From contig CM028912.1 in NCBI GenBank assembly GCA_016801845.1, positions 6,943,501 through 7,007,500 on the forward strand: DNA of 64,000 bases, given 5' to 3'. This DNA is from Polydactylus sextarius (Eukaryota; Chordata; Actinopteri; Polynemidae). Positions within the stretch are counted from its first letter, which is position 1; every line of letters begins with the position of its first letter. A program made the translations under genes and the position numbers. The notes under the pieces were generated by a model. It made no database searches and was not told the origin of the DNA. It saw nothing but the letters and a program-made list of their open reading frames with translations. Below are positions 1 to 13,140 of this stretch, in pieces.

Positions 1-2633
1 TATTGTCGTCTGTGCTCTGTGACAGAAAAACAGGTCAGAGCTGATGTAATCCACATCTCCACTGTCCATCAGCACTGCTAAAATAATAGTTGATTTTGTG
101 ACAACTCAAGTGGAGGAGAATGGAAGTTTCTGGTCATGTCTCTCTGTGTCTCATTTGAGTCGTTTATTTATAAACGTATTCTGGACAAAATGATTTCACA
201 GAGCTCACCTTTCAGTCATTATCTTACATAAGACACATACAAGAGAGCTCCTGCTGTTTGTCCTTCATATACAAACAGACATGGGAAAGAAAGCTTTCAT
301 GTTTTCTGCTCCAGCCACTTGGGATAGTTTGCAGAGGGAAATCACATTAAAGAACTCAGTGTCCTAGACTGAATTCAAGGGTATTGATATGACTCCTTTA
401 ACTTACTTTTGCTTTCTTAATATTGACAGTCGTTTTATAATCTTCTTTGTTCTCGGTGTATTTGAGCCTTTACTCATTGTTATAGTATGTTTCAGGATTT
501 TTTATTTTATCAGTGTTTCTGATGTATTGTCCTTTCTAAAACTTGTGATGCTGCCGTCCTGGCTGAGTCTCACTTTAAAAAAGGTTGTTAACCTTAGTGG
601 GATTTATCTGGTTAAGTAAAGGTTAAATAAAACAGCTTTGACACTATGTGGGCAAAACTAATAATGAGGAGAAACATTCAAATCACTATCATGTATGATT
701 ATAATTATTTCAGATTGGAGGGAAAGTCTCATGATTATACATAATCATGAGGTCCCACATTTCTCTGATCTGCAGTTCTTAAATGCATAATTAAGGTAAA
801 ATTGCAATAAAATTCCTAAATGAGGCAGGTGCCTATGCAGCAGGGAGCACACAATGCCCACAGGTATCTCCCATCTCTTTCTTTGTGTGAGTCAGCCGGA
901 GAGATCAGTGGTGTCAGAACTATCAGGCCCCAGCCTCAACAGAAGGGGGGGTCAGGTCAGGGGAACTCTTTCTTCCTCTGACCTATTGTTCTTCCTCAGT
1001 TTGAAAACACACCGCAGCTCTTTCATCTGCGGCTCTGCACCCAGAGAAACAGGAAGTGTCTGCATCACAGACTCCATCCATCATCTCCAGCCAAAAGACC
1101 AGTCACATTTATAGACTTTTGACTCTCATTGTTATCCACTTCTAACATGGCTGACTCACACCATTAATCATGGCAAGTATGAACATTGACATGATGGCCT
1201 CCTATGCTAATGCTTGTCAATCTCTGCCCTCCTCTGTGATATTTGTGTATTTCTTGTTTCCATTGATGTTAATTGGCTATCATGGGTTGTGAGTTATATG
1301 ACAAGTGTTTGAATCTGATATGACCTAAGTCCTTCTTCTAGAGCTTGACTGGAGCACCATGCTCAGACAGGCTTAATTCTTCTCATTGCTCCTTCACCCA
1401 GCTCCGGGCCAACTCTAATAGCAATCAATGAAGTCCCAGACATAATAGCTAATTCAATTTCCCTGGACCAGTTTTCTCATCAGGACTCAAGGTCCTGTCC
1501 CCAGCTGATAGGACCCAAGAACATGTCTGGAAGAGGGAGGATTTATCCAGGCCGTCAGCCACCCTTCTGTAATAGACACAGATAACCGGATTGTTGGAGG
1601 GGGAGGGAGTGTGAAGTGAGGTGAGGACTAGCTCACCTGCCTGCGTGCCCAAAGTGAGGTCCTTACTCCCAGCCGAGAGATACATCCCTCTCCCCTGCCA
1701 GACACCTCTTCCTTCTCCTCCTCTATTAAAAAAGAAACCTAATCAAGAGACTTCTACTCCCACCTTGCTGTCTTCAATGAGATTTCAAAGACTTAAGGCA
1801 AGAAGGGTGAAAAAAAAGGGGAGCAAGAGACCCAGAAGTAGGTGGAGGAGTGCGGTGTATGTCTGAGGGGGGAACCAAGGAGAGATTAACATCTGTGTGG
1901 CTTCGGTTCACTTACCTGGGGTTCCCAAATGATTCCCTGGGTGCAAAACGGTGCGTATCCCAAACGGGAAAAAGTGAGAGAAGAGAGGATAAGAAGAGAG
2001 GCGGCACCCTCCTCTGGCTGTCTGACAGCTGGTGACCCATGGGGGCAGAGGTTTGAGGAGACAGGATCAAAGGCAAACCGAACAGGAGAGAGAAGCAGTA
2101 TGTGAACAAATATAGGGGGAAAAGATAAAGTCAATGATCTCTTTCTGTCTCCTTCGATCTCTGCGTCCTTTTTTCCCCCTCTCTTTGCCCGGCCTTTCAG
2201 CTCTCCTGGACAGTAACCTGCTGTCCACACCAGTCATAGTAAATAATACAAGGCTGGAGTGAGGCCTAAGTGTGCAACAATCTCCTACATGCACTGGGAC
2301 AACAGAGTAAACAATACAAACATCAGAGACACAACAGCCCTCAGGCTCTGCATTCTGGCTCTCACACAGCCTCTGTGAAGTGCGTGTGTGCGACTTTGTA
2401 TGTACGTGCACTCAAAGGTTTCTCTCTCTCTCTCTCTTTGCGTGTACATGCACGTTCAAATGTCATGTTCAGCAGTGTGAAAGCAGATACACTCGCATCT
2501 CCAGCACCATTCGGGATCCCCGGTGAGAAGACACCTGATGGCAGATGCTGCAGTCTGATGGCAACTGAATTATCTGAACACACCAAACCATTACCACTAA
2601 CTAACTCAACATTTGCGCACACATAGAAGCGTG

Positions 2634-2664
<31 letters not shown>

Positions 2665-2894
2665 CCAGGTGTCCAGATGCATGCAAGCACATATGCTCAC
2701 TGATAAACACTGAAAGACACACACATCCTAGTATCATCACTTTAGAACTGCTGTCCACACCAGCTTTTAAAGAAAAAGTGAAGAAATTTCAGTCTAAATT
2801 CAGCATGCGTGGAAACAAGCAAAGGCAAATCCATGTGTTTGCAACAAAAGGAGATGGGCAATAAAACCAACAGAAACACTGATTTCCATTCCTA
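1..2894. other. Gene-free AT-rich sequence
   Basis: No coding exon recognised on either strand; open frames are short and change frame at random. It contains a (CT)n stretch near 2421-2438 and the (AC)n at 2634-2659. Confidence 0.6.
2634..2659. repeat. (AC)n microsatellite
   Basis: About 13 uninterrupted AC units within a longer CA-rich stretch. Confidence 0.95.
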
Positions 2895-3115
2895 ATGCAT
2901 CAGACATGGTGGGGAGATGTTGTTCTTGAGGTCTTGAATGGCGTGCCGGCAGTTGTCATCTGTCTGCTGTACAGCGAGTTAAAGCCGCCATGGCAGCCCA
3001 GTCCAGACTGGTGTACAATGAGCTGGATGCCAGCCAAAATGTCTCCTCTCCAAACATCACACGTTTCAGACGGCCCTTTCAACTCACACCAGGTGGCGGG
3101 AAGGCCAAATGTACA
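2895..3115. promoter_or_regulatory. Candidate CNE 1
   Basis: A GC-richer, non-repetitive block in AT-rich surroundings, with short open frames on both strands and no recognisable protein. It contains GCCGCCATGGCAGCCCAG and CACACCAGGTGGCGG (an E-box). Composition and complexity resemble conserved enhancers. This is a low-confidence inference. Confidence 0.3.
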
Positions 3116-5759
3116 AAAAAGAATAAGGAAAAAAAAACAAACATATAATTTAGTTTTTGTGGCCATGGAATGAGATTTAAGAAGCTAAAATTTTACAGCG
3201 ACATTTAAAAAAAAAAAGGAAAGAAAAAAAAAGAAAAAAGATCTCTAAACGGATATCTCAGGTGAAACAATGTAACAACGTCATCGATGTGATTAATGAA
3301 AATGTCAGATAATTGTCTTCCTCACAGCGTTTCATTATTCTGTGTCTCCTCTCAAAAGCCTGAACTAAAGCAAGAATTCATAAAATATGTAATTTAGCGC
3401 TGACCTTTGGCAGAGTTCAGCAGGTCCCCATCTGTGTGTGAGGAGCAGAGAGGAGCAGAGAAAGAGAAGAATGATGACCCCTTTAACAGCTTGCCTGCGA
3501 CTACCTGCTGATCCAAAAACACTGGCCAGACATGAAGCCCCTGCATAGTCAAAGGATCAAACACGGCCAGAGAATACTGCTTATTTCAGAGAAAAAAGAA
3601 AGAGGGGGGTTTTGGGGTTGATGGGGGAAAGGGGGGGAGTCCAGTGGTACATATTGTGCTACTTTGGCCGCTAGGGAAAGGAGAGGGAGGGGTGGATGAA
3701 AAACGGAGGGATGTGAGAAAGATGTAGACAGTGAGGAGGACAGGAAGAACGGCAACTGTGCTCAGAAAAATAACACAAGAGAATGATAATGGGCTAATGC
3801 CGCCATTAGGGGGTAACCCATACCTCAACTGCTGAAGGAAGAAGGAAACTACAAAAACTGTGTTGTTTGAAGCCTAATCCCCTTTTACATTCTTAATTAG
3901 GAAACAACAAGCCATAAGCCCCTTTGTTGTGCTGACCCGCACATACTAAATGCCTATTGTGTGTGGGTGTGTTAAGATCTGAGGAAGAAAAATTTCTCTG
4001 TGGTGTGCTTCTACCGTTTTGGACGAACACAGCCATCCTGAAACGTATCACCGTATGAGGTCATTTAGCCGTTCAAGCAATTTGTTCTTTGAGTGGCTGA
4101 GATGAATTCGCACTTTGCAATTATTGTATTTATCGACAGGGTGATTGACTGGAAGAAAACACGGACACACAATGGTTTTACACAAATTTCACTTCCTTGC
4201 CATTGGAGACATACAGCTGATTTGCAGCAACTGTGTTTAAGCAAGTAAATCAATATGTGTAAACTGGAGCTAATTGCAGATATGTAGATCTATTGTTGTC
4301 TGTCAATCTATTGTTGTCACATGCAGACCACTTCATAAACACACAGCACTAAATTTATGTGCTCTATTTCTCTCTCACACGCACACACACAGACACACAC
4401 AATATGAGTATCAACACACACACATGCACACAGAAGCAGCTGGAGAACATGGTGGCGGGTGACGTGAAATGCTCACAATGGCTCCGAAGGGATTAATTTC
4501 TCCCAATTTATTTGTTTTTTTTTCTTCTTCTTTTTTTAACTGCATGAAAATCAGTGGCACAACAAACAGGATATAGTAGTGAGTGGGTCCCTCCTGTGGT
4601 TTATAATATGTCATGCTGATCTCTATATTAAGGTGACTGAATCTGCTGTGATATAACATTATTTTTGCTCTAAAGTACAGTACAGAAAAGGTAGGCGTCG
4701 CACACTGCATGGATCTAAAACTTTTTAATGTAAAAGAAGAGGAGCGCCTTATCTATAAAAACAGATATGCCGGCTCTAGAATTACAGTTCATATATTAAC
4801 AAAATAGATAACATGGTCTCACAGTGTGAGAGTGTACAACTGCTTGAGTGCTGGATGTTTTAACACCACGTGCACACAGAGTTACAACTCTGACTATGTA
4901 GCATTTGCTCCCGAGAATGTAGATATTTCAAAGTGAAGGTACAAAGTGCTGCGGGCCTGTAAGACTTGTGCTTTTTGTATAACTCCCATGTTTCATTGAC
5001 ACTGATGTTGCTCGCCTGTTTAGCTTGAACAGTGGACAGTCTGTGGAAAAGACCATAAATCATGGGTTTTACACTTAAAAGTATTTTATGTTTTCATATT
5101 ATATGTGCTGTGAATGAAAAAATATTTTTGCTTCCATGAAAAAAACTTGCAAAGAAAAGGAAAAATAAATACTGTGTACTATTCAGTGTTATTTCTAAGC
5201 CACTTCAGTGAAAAACATGTTATAGAACAGTTATAAAACTCTAATAATAGTTGATGGACAGAATGTAGTAAATGTAGATAAATATCCATATCAGTGGAAC
5301 TTAATCTGGGCGCCAGTGTCACCCAGGATGAGCTTAACCTCCTTTTCATTACAGCCAGAGATATTTTTGTACTTTCTTAAGCCATGTTCCTTCTTCCTCG
5401 CAGTGAGAATCTCACTCTGGCTATTTCATATGAGACTAATGACAGTCATGCATAGATGCACATACATGTGCACATATGTATACTACTACTCTGAACCCCT
5501 CGTGGAGCCGTAGGGAGTCAAGAATTATCTGGCAGACTAAATGAAGGCAGGTAAAGAACACGATAAACAGTGATGAACCCTCTTAAAACTGATCAGATCT
5601 TTACAGCGGTTTAGACATCAGATGAGCATCAGGCGATGAAAAACATTAATTATGCACAATAGAATAGAATTAACTCTCATCATCCGAGCATTAGGGTTTT
5701 TTGCAAAAGAAAAAGGCATTCCCCTCAAATTAATTTTATAATGTCCGTTCAGTGTCGTG
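3116..5759. other. Gene-free stretch with purine and A-rich runs
   Basis: Contains A-rich runs at 3208-3240, a G-rich purine stretch at 3600-3690 and a CA-rich segment at about 4375-4435. No gene recognised. Confidence 0.6.
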
Positions 5760-6010
5760 ATTGTCCATGTTTTAATTTCCAGCTAATTTCCAGCTAACTG
5801 GCAAAATGATATTCAATTAGTTAATTAAGTATGATCCAGCTGCGTGCCATCTCTCCACACCAGGGGCTGTCTCCCTGTGGGCTGCTGGTTTAAACCTCTC
5901 TGCACTAATTATCACACTGACATTATCAGGCTGTACCTGGCGTTACCTAAAGCACAGCACTATTATGGGCTGCGATGACTGCGTCACATTAAAGGACAAT
6001 GAGCTCTGTG
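5760..6010. promoter_or_regulatory. Candidate CNE 2 with homeodomain cores
   Basis: Contains a perfect tandem 11-mer TAATTTCCAGC (5773-5794), CAATTAG followed by TTAATTAA (5814-5828), TAATTA at 5906-5911 and GATGACTGCGTCA near 5975. No simple repeats are present. The density of homeodomain cores in complex sequence suggests a developmental enhancer. Confidence 0.4.
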
Positions 6011-6539
6011 CTGTCTCAGTATATAATATAAAGAGTTTTATAAACACTGTGATTAAGTTGAATTAAGTTAAAACAACTAAGTGAAAACTATGAAAGTGAA
6101 TAATAAGTTGCAATAATTCACATTATTGAATAAAACTTAAATGGAAATGTATATTTATATAATTTTATGTATTTTTATTTGTACACCTGGCAGGTTTATA
6201 GGCCTTAAATTACACAATAAATATACAACTGCAATGTATAAATGAGATATAAAAACAAACATGATGACATTGAGACAATGATTATGTTTGCTATTACATG
6301 GTGATTCAAAGAGATGCTATAAATAAACACAAAGAGATATCCTGTGTGCTGTAATAACACATCCTATAAATGACCACATGTTTAAAAACACCTACGCTCC
6401 AGGTCTGTAAACACAGACACTCTTCTTCATTTGACTGTGAGGTATACGCAGTATTTTTAGGTTTCTGTTTGGATGGAAGTACCTAATTAAAAACACTTAG
6501 GGACCCAAGGCAGCACACACAGACAGTGTCCGGCCCACC

Positions 6540-6800
6540 CATGTCTACCTGACAACTGACAGCCCAATCTGATTAAAGGCTGACTGGAGGAGGGGCCTCA
6601 GCCGGCCATCCACGGCGGGCCAAAAGTGATCACCATGGCGATGGGTAATTACGGCTGTCAACGCATCCTCCATCCTGCTGGCACTGGTTTGATTTTACTC
6701 TGCAACAATGATAGACAAGCTTAGCATGCTCTCTACCAACCGCCAATCACGCCCCTCTCTGCTCCATTTAGCTGACATGCAACATTCACATGGCCACACA
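6540..6800. promoter_or_regulatory. Candidate CNE 3 with X-box-like site
   Basis: Complex sequence with TCACCATGGCGAT (6630-6642, X-box-like) next to TAATTA (6646-6651), plus GATTAAAGG and an ACAATG SOX-type core near 6703. It is GC-richer than its flanks. The regulatory role is inferred. Confidence 0.4.
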
Positions 6801-7554
6801 ACGCAGGCCCGTCATGGCATCCCAGCCCGCTTTTAATTGTTTCTCTCTCTCTCTCTGTTCTTTTCTTCCCCAGCTTCAGCCTCCTCCCTCTGTTCCCTCC
6901 TCTGTTCTCCCGTCTCCCTCTCCTCTCCCTCTCTCATGCAGACAGCTCAGAAGTGCAAGTGTTATTACATGAAACTCCCGCTGTAGCATTAATTGAAGGG
7001 AGATATGGTGGGACAAAAACGACAGGGGGTAGAGCATGTCCATTATCACTCCTGCTTTCAACAGGTCTCACATTTGGAAACTGCAAATTGCAAAAACTTG
7101 CAAGGGCAAAATGTTTGACATTCTTTGATCTGCAACCATATGGTGTGAGCAGGGAGGGGGGTAAACACAAAAATAAATAAGTAAACAAGAGGAGAGTGAA
7201 ATGCAGGAGACGCAATAGGAAATGTGGCCATGAGGAGCAAACAAATCAAGAAAATAATTATCTTTAGGGTGTAATTAATGAGGGGTTTTTGCTTGCAAAA
7301 GGGTATGTCAAGTGCTCTCCCCCTGGACCCCTTAACTAACTTCTCTTCCTGGTTGCCTCTCCTCTGCCATGCCCTTGCCTCCTATCCTATGGCTGACAGT
7401 GACAATAGCCATACTGTGGATGCTAAACAGCATATTGTGAAGTCTGGGAGGCAGAATTACAAGTTCACATTGAGAAAAACATAGCCTTCCTGCTAGCATT
7501 GTGACGGTTGATTTAAGTTAGCCATAATAATGAAGTCAAGTGTAACTGGACAGG
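6801..7554. other. Gene-free stretch with pyrimidine-rich segment
   Basis: A CT-rich segment at 6841-6940 is followed by unremarkable AT-rich sequence. No gene recognised. Confidence 0.6.
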
Positions 7555-7700
7555 GGCTGACTCCAGCTTCCATATCCTCTCTTAATTACCTGGCTTTGTC
7601 TCGGCATGCTTGTCCTTAATCTGACCTAATGTGGCTAATAACTGAACTTGAAAACAATCAAAACAGCAATTAGCAAGAACAGCCCAGAAATTATGAATTC
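7555..7700. promoter_or_regulatory. Candidate CNE 4
   Basis: Non-repetitive block with CTTAATTACC, GGCTAATAAC and AGCAATTAGC homeodomain-type cores spaced over about 100 bp. The enhancer role is inferred. Confidence 0.35.
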
Positions 7701-8689
7701 TCAAACAAATTAATGCAGAGAAAATGTTCACAGCATTTCATTTGAAAAACAGGTATTCCATCGGTGCTGCTGATTTTACAATTTGAGAATTTGAGAATGA
7801 AAGAAATGAGCAAAATCCTTTAAAATTAAAAAAAGAAAGAAAATAACACATCAAAGGTGATATTTGAATATAGATTCTTATATTTCCACATTCTCTGAAT
7901 TACATGGCAGCACTTTGTTACTAACCAACCCATTTTGAAGAACAGGACCAGTTTTTCCCTTTTACCTTTGCTCTTTTTTCCTCCTCCTTCTTCTATTCTT
8001 ACATAAATATGTCTTCAAGGAGGTCTTGTTTAAGCCTGTAAATTCCTTGAAAGTGGATGAAATTAGGATCTGCCTATTCCGGTTACAGTCCCGGCATGGT
8101 ACTGACAAAAACAGATGAGTGTTTCTCCTGAGGGAAAGGATTGTGGGTATGGAACCAGTTAGCACTGCCTGTTATTGCAGCTGATCATAAAAGGCTATGT
8201 GCATGAGAATTCCACTGTAAAAACTGGAAAATGTTTGTTCCTATAAAAACATGTTAATGCAAAACAGTTAGGTGAAAGACTAAACTTAACCACAGTTAAT
8301 AAGGTCATAAAATAGGAACATTTAATTGTCTGCATTGTGTTAATTAATCTAATCTATTTCTAAATGTATGCTGCTTAGAAAAAAATACAAGATTTTATCC
8401 AGATGCACTAAAACAGATTTTACTTATTCACAAGTTTACTTGTGAGGTTAAGTGGGGGAAAAACAAACTCATTTAATTTCAATAACAGTTAAATCATGAA
8501 TAATTTGAGCGACATGCTGAAAGATTTTTTCACATGAAACAGAACAACATTAGTTTTACACAATTTTCTCAATATCTATAGTTGATCGGATACTGGTCCC
8601 GTCTATTGAAAGCACAGAACTAAATTCAAGCTTTGGGCGCATTAGACAGGAAAGCAAATCTTTACTGATGTTTGATTGAACTCAGGCAC
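7701..8689. other. AT-rich gene-free stretch
   Basis: AT-rich single-copy-looking sequence with no reading frame, RNA gene or repeat I can support. Confidence 0.6.
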
Positions 8690-9010
8690 CTCCTCTCTCT
8701 GGCCCCCAATGCTGCTGCAATCCACCAATGGGACACAGGCAAGTGGATTAGCAGGAATCCTGAGAGGAAGTTTAAACAAGAGGAAACATTAAATTTGAAA
8801 TAAAACACAGGAAACGGGGTTAACTGCAACTCCTCCCAGTCAGTGCCAGTGGCAGGGCTATTTTTTGCCCAATTATCCTTGGTTAACGGGATTAATTACT
8901 CTAACTTCTCTTTCTTTTCTTCCCTCCAAGCAAACGGCCAATAAATCCTTCTCCGTGCTACGCAGTCTGAGAGGGCCACTCTAATTAGCATAACAAGTTA
9001 CAAAATCATT
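8690..9010. promoter_or_regulatory. Candidate CNE 5
   Basis: Complex block with GGATTAGCAGGAATCC, TAATTA at 8893-8898, TAATTAG at 8982-8988, a CCAATGGGAC segment and GCCAATAAATCC. It has no microsatellites and its texture is unlike the flanks. It looks like a homeodomain-rich enhancer, by inference. Confidence 0.4.
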
Positions 9011-10400
9011 ACAGCCTTAAAGTGCTTACAGAGAAAACAACATCAGAAGGAGCACAGGATGCAGGATGGGATTTAGGAGGGCTATTTAATTGAATAAAAA
9101 TGTTTGGTGAGGTGGGAAGAAGGGGGTAAACACAACAGTAGTGACGCAAAGGGAGGGCAGGGGCAAAAACAGAAGGCTCAACTCAATAGCACTGACCCTG
9201 GTATGTCAGATATACAACACACTCACTGAAAAAAATTAAACAGATGACGAACATGACTCAAGCTATTAACTACACACAAACCACCAAATTTGGCATGATG
9301 TTTTTGCAAATACTTTGACTTCTTGTAATCACATGAGGAGGTTAGGCTGTATAAATTCACCATTTTCTGGAGATTACGGTGGTTTGTCAATGCGCAGTAC
9401 AGAAAATCCACTGTAGTTATGGGACTATTTGCTCACCATCCTCGACCTTGTGCCAAAAAGCCACACCGCAGAGTCTGAGGGCAAAAACAGCCGTTTTCTA
9501 GCCAACCTGTTTAGCATGAGTCCCACCCAGTCGTCTGCTTTCACTAACCTGTCCTGACAAGTACCCAGATTAACGTAATCTTATATCAGTGCAGAGGAGC
9601 AGAAGAGAGCAGATGGACCCCCTGTGCCCCCCACCACCACCCACCCACCCCACCCCATCCTTCCACACACCCTCCCTCCCTAAACCCAACACTAGCACAC
9701 TCACTCACTCACCCTCGGACGTGCACAAACCTAAGCAAGCACATGAGCACATGAGCACATGCAAACTCTCTCACTCATAAGCACACACACACACAGATAC
9801 ACTCTTACACACAAACACACACGCACGCACACACACACACGCTAATACACACATATTACAGACTTAACTGCAGAGTGCTTAGCATGCAAAACCTGGGCCC
9901 CAGCCACAGCAATTAATGTTCTCCCAGCAAATTGCCACAGCTTTGGATGATGCTGTTAGGGGGAATGTTACCCTGTATCTTCATATGCTGTGCCTCAGTG
10001 TACGCTGCGGTGTACAGTGTGCCAGTGTGGTCATTTTTTAACATAAGGTAAAAAAATAATCATTCATTTGCCAGTAAAACAAAATAAAATAAAAATAAAT
10101 AAATATATATATTGACAAGTAATTGAATAAAACTGAACAAGCGACTGCAGGCTGGGGAATTGAATTTAGTATTTCTAACACTTGTCATCTGCCATGTCGA
10201 AGTGAGCTTATCTTTTTACAGTTTCCATGGTAAATCTCAACAACTTTGCTAAACTGAACAGATGGGCTTGCTAATTAGCAGCGCTCAGGCTGTAAGTTTG
10301 TTTATAAAGAGAGAAAGGGTTCCAGACATCTTGACACATTTTATTAACATATCATACCTTAAAGCTATGCTTCTTGATACCCACCAGGCTCTTTAGCTAA

Positions 10401-10403
<3 letters not shown>

Positions 10404-10473
<70 letters not shown>
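10404..10473. repeat. (CA)n microsatellite
   Basis: About 35 uninterrupted CA units, the longest pure CA run in the window. Confidence 0.97.
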
Positions 10474-10479
<6 letters not shown>

Positions 10480-10646
10480 CACACACAAGCAGAGACTCAC
10501 GCTTTCACACATGCACATACACTCTTATATAAACATGCCCATGTGTGTCTGTGCGCACACACACACTGTACACACCAGGGAAACAATAAAAGTCAGCCTT
10601 GCGAAACGGAACACCCTGTATGTACGCTCATGAATATGCACAATTA

Positions 10647-10650
<4 letters not shown>

Positions 10651-10680
<30 letters not shown>
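10651..10680. repeat. (TG)n microsatellite
   Basis: Fifteen TG units. With the CA run about 180 bp upstream, it could form a long inverted pairing. Confidence 0.95.
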
Positions 10681-10681
<1 letters not shown>

Positions 10682-11269
10682 ATGTCTTCACAGGAGTGTA
10701 ACGGCGCATTTTGCACATGAGTGTGTGTGCACTGTATAAATATGTGTGTATGTGAGAGATAGTGTTTGTTTACGAGGGTGTCACTGTGTGTGTTGTGCAT
10801 CCATGTCCTTGCGAGGGCAGTGGCATGCCTCTCTCTTCACCAGGCCACCCTCCCCACCCCATACACACCCCATCCACACCCCTTCTAAATTCAGCCCCCT
10901 GTAGTTTTGTCAGTTTTCACTATTGTGCGTCAGGACACCGACACTAGGTGATGTCCCAAGCAGAATGGACCAGTGAGCTCTCCCAGAGGGGGCCAGAGTA
11001 TTCAGCAGCAGGATGGGATGGACCGCAGCTCCATTGGTGCCATGGAAGCCTCCTGCTGGGCCTCACTTAGGGGTGAGATGGGGTGACACTACAGCACCCA
11101 CCCACTACGCTGATGCAGTGAGATGTGAAAAACTGTGTCAGAGAAAGATGATGACAGAGGAACAGAACACGACAGAGAGAGAGAGAAAAAAATCCATCAC
11201 CAACGCCTGACGATGCCGCTCATATCATAGTTAGATTTTTTTTTTCTTCCTTTTTTTCCCTCACATGCC

Positions 11270-11470
11270 CACAGACATACCATGGCCCAGTGTTTCGGCA
11301 GGCACATATTGCCATGGTGATCCTGGTTAAGAGGCTTACATTCGGCCCATGCTGATGGTTGCTGGGGGACACTCCCATTGCCATGGTGATGGCTACCGGG
11401 AGGACACTCACATTGCCATGGTGATGATGGCAGGAGCCAGGCATGCCAACCAATGAGATGATGGATAGAT
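11270..11470. promoter_or_regulatory. Three-copy ATTGCCATGGTGAT cluster (X-box-like)
   Basis: ATTGCCATGGTGAT occurs exactly three times, at 11308-11321, 11377-11390 and 11412-11425. The last two copies are 35 bp apart and share flanking GGACACTC. The word resembles the RFX-factor X-box (half-sites around CCATGG). It could be a partial tandem duplication or a homotypic binding-site cluster. Confidence 0.45.
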
Positions 11471-11584
11471 GCCATGCAGGAGGTAAAGCAAAAACGTGAC
11501 TAGAATGCTCGCTTGTCATGTCTACTGTCAAGGAGACTTCATAAATCGAATCTTCACACAGCTGCAACAAGCAGTAAAAGCAGC

Positions 11585-11619
11585 AATATATGTCCTTACA
11601 AGCAGAAAGGACATATATT
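11585..11619. repeat. Perfect 13-bp inverted repeat
   Basis: Arms AATATATGTCCTT and AAGGACATATATT are perfectly complementary around a 9-nt spacer. The arms are too short for a typical miRNA precursor. Confidence 0.85.
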
Positions 11620-12615
11620 TATGCTTTCATTATAGCTAAAATAATCATTAAATATTGAATAAATAGGGGCAATAATATATTAATACCTATAATACAACAC
11701 ATTGGGACTACTCAGAAGATTATTATTCTGATTATTCAAAAGAAAACAGTGCAGATTACAGATTTAAGATTGCAGATGATATGAATTATGGATAGGAAAC
11801 ATGCAAAGAAGGAGCTTCAAAGTCAAAGCATGTAGAAATGCAAAATACATCAGAGAAAACACAGATTCAGTTATTGATGGTACAAGGTTGGAGCCTATTT
11901 GTGTCAGACTTTATGTGTGAAATATGCATACCACCTAATTCTACATTCCATCAGTAACAATAACAATACAGAAGCAGCAGTAGAGAAGGCGAATCTGACA
12001 ATCTGGTGATTTAGCTGCAGATAACAGCTCCAGCCATTTTGCCTGCCTCCCAGTAGAGGGAGGCTGGGGTTGGGTTGAGGGCCAGTGAGACAGCGCTGGG
12101 AATCAAGGGAGTGAGACTGCCTGAAGGCATGGACCAGGTCCAAATCTGGCCCAGCGTAAACCACTACCCAGAGCTGCTGTGTGCGTGTGTGTGTGTGTGG
12201 AACAGAAGAGATGCAGTAAAAGTACGCAGGGGCCTTGCTGGACTGAATCCATCCTGTGCATTTTTTACCAAAACACACACACATCTCACAGCTTCACCTG
12301 TCTCTTCTTTCCTACTGGGCTGTGTTTCTCCAAGATGGAGAGTTCTACATGTCTAAAAACTGCTGATCTTCCTTAAAGCAACAGGCCAACACCTAAAAGG
12401 TCAACCACAGCAGCCCATAGAAACATCTCATCCAGCTTTGCCACTAATACTTTAAACCCAACCAAATACATAGACACACAAGAATGCGCAGATCCCCACA
12501 TGTCGGTTGTCTTTTCTGTGTCACGAGTCTCTCAGCCAATAAGAATCAGCACCGAGTGTTATCACTGACCCCCAGGCAATGGGACTTTAAAAAACCCATA
12601 CTGACTGGACAAACC

Positions 12616-12618
<3 letters not shown>

Positions 12619-12658
<40 letters not shown>

Positions 12659-12694
12659 TGTGTGTCTGTGTGTGTGTGTGTGTGTGCGTGTGTG
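12619..12694. repeat. (TG)n microsatellite, interrupted
   Basis: TG repeat with CG and CTG interruptions over about 75 bp. Confidence 0.95.
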
Positions 12695-13110
12695 CTCATA
12701 CATCAACAACCAGAGATCCTTCACTTCGAAGGGGGCACTGTACCTTTGACTGCCTTCATTTTGCTTAAGTTGACAATTGAGCTAAGATAAAGGACTTATC
12801 TTTTTTCCTGATAAAGGGACACACAATGCAGCAGAGAAAGACATTGTTCAAAACGCACTGAGGCGTGTGTCATGTCTACAAATCTCTCTCTGCATGGGCA
12901 GGAGCACCTGCAGTATTTTATCTCATATGCCAGAGAAAGACTCTCGCCCCCATACCCAGGTACACAAAAACACAACTACACAAACACATTTTTTAAATAA
13001 GTTATGCAACACAATCCATATATTGTAAATATGTGGCTGTATATCATCTGAAAAGTTTCATTTTACACTTCAAATGTAACAAAAAAAAAAAAAACAATGA
13101 ACATTTCAAG

Positions 13111-13140
13111 TCAAATCAAATCAAATCAAATCAAATCAAA
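13111..13140. repeat. (TCAAA)n pentanucleotide repeat
   Basis: Six perfect TCAAA units. Confidence 0.95.

Larger units (their letters stand above)
9011..11269. other. Gene-free, CA/GT microsatellite cluster
   Basis: CA-rich runs at 9781-9840, a long (CA)n at 10404-10473 and a (GT)n at 10651-10680, separated by ordinary sequence. Short frames here translate to His/Thr or Cys/Val repeats and are not genes. Confidence 0.65.
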
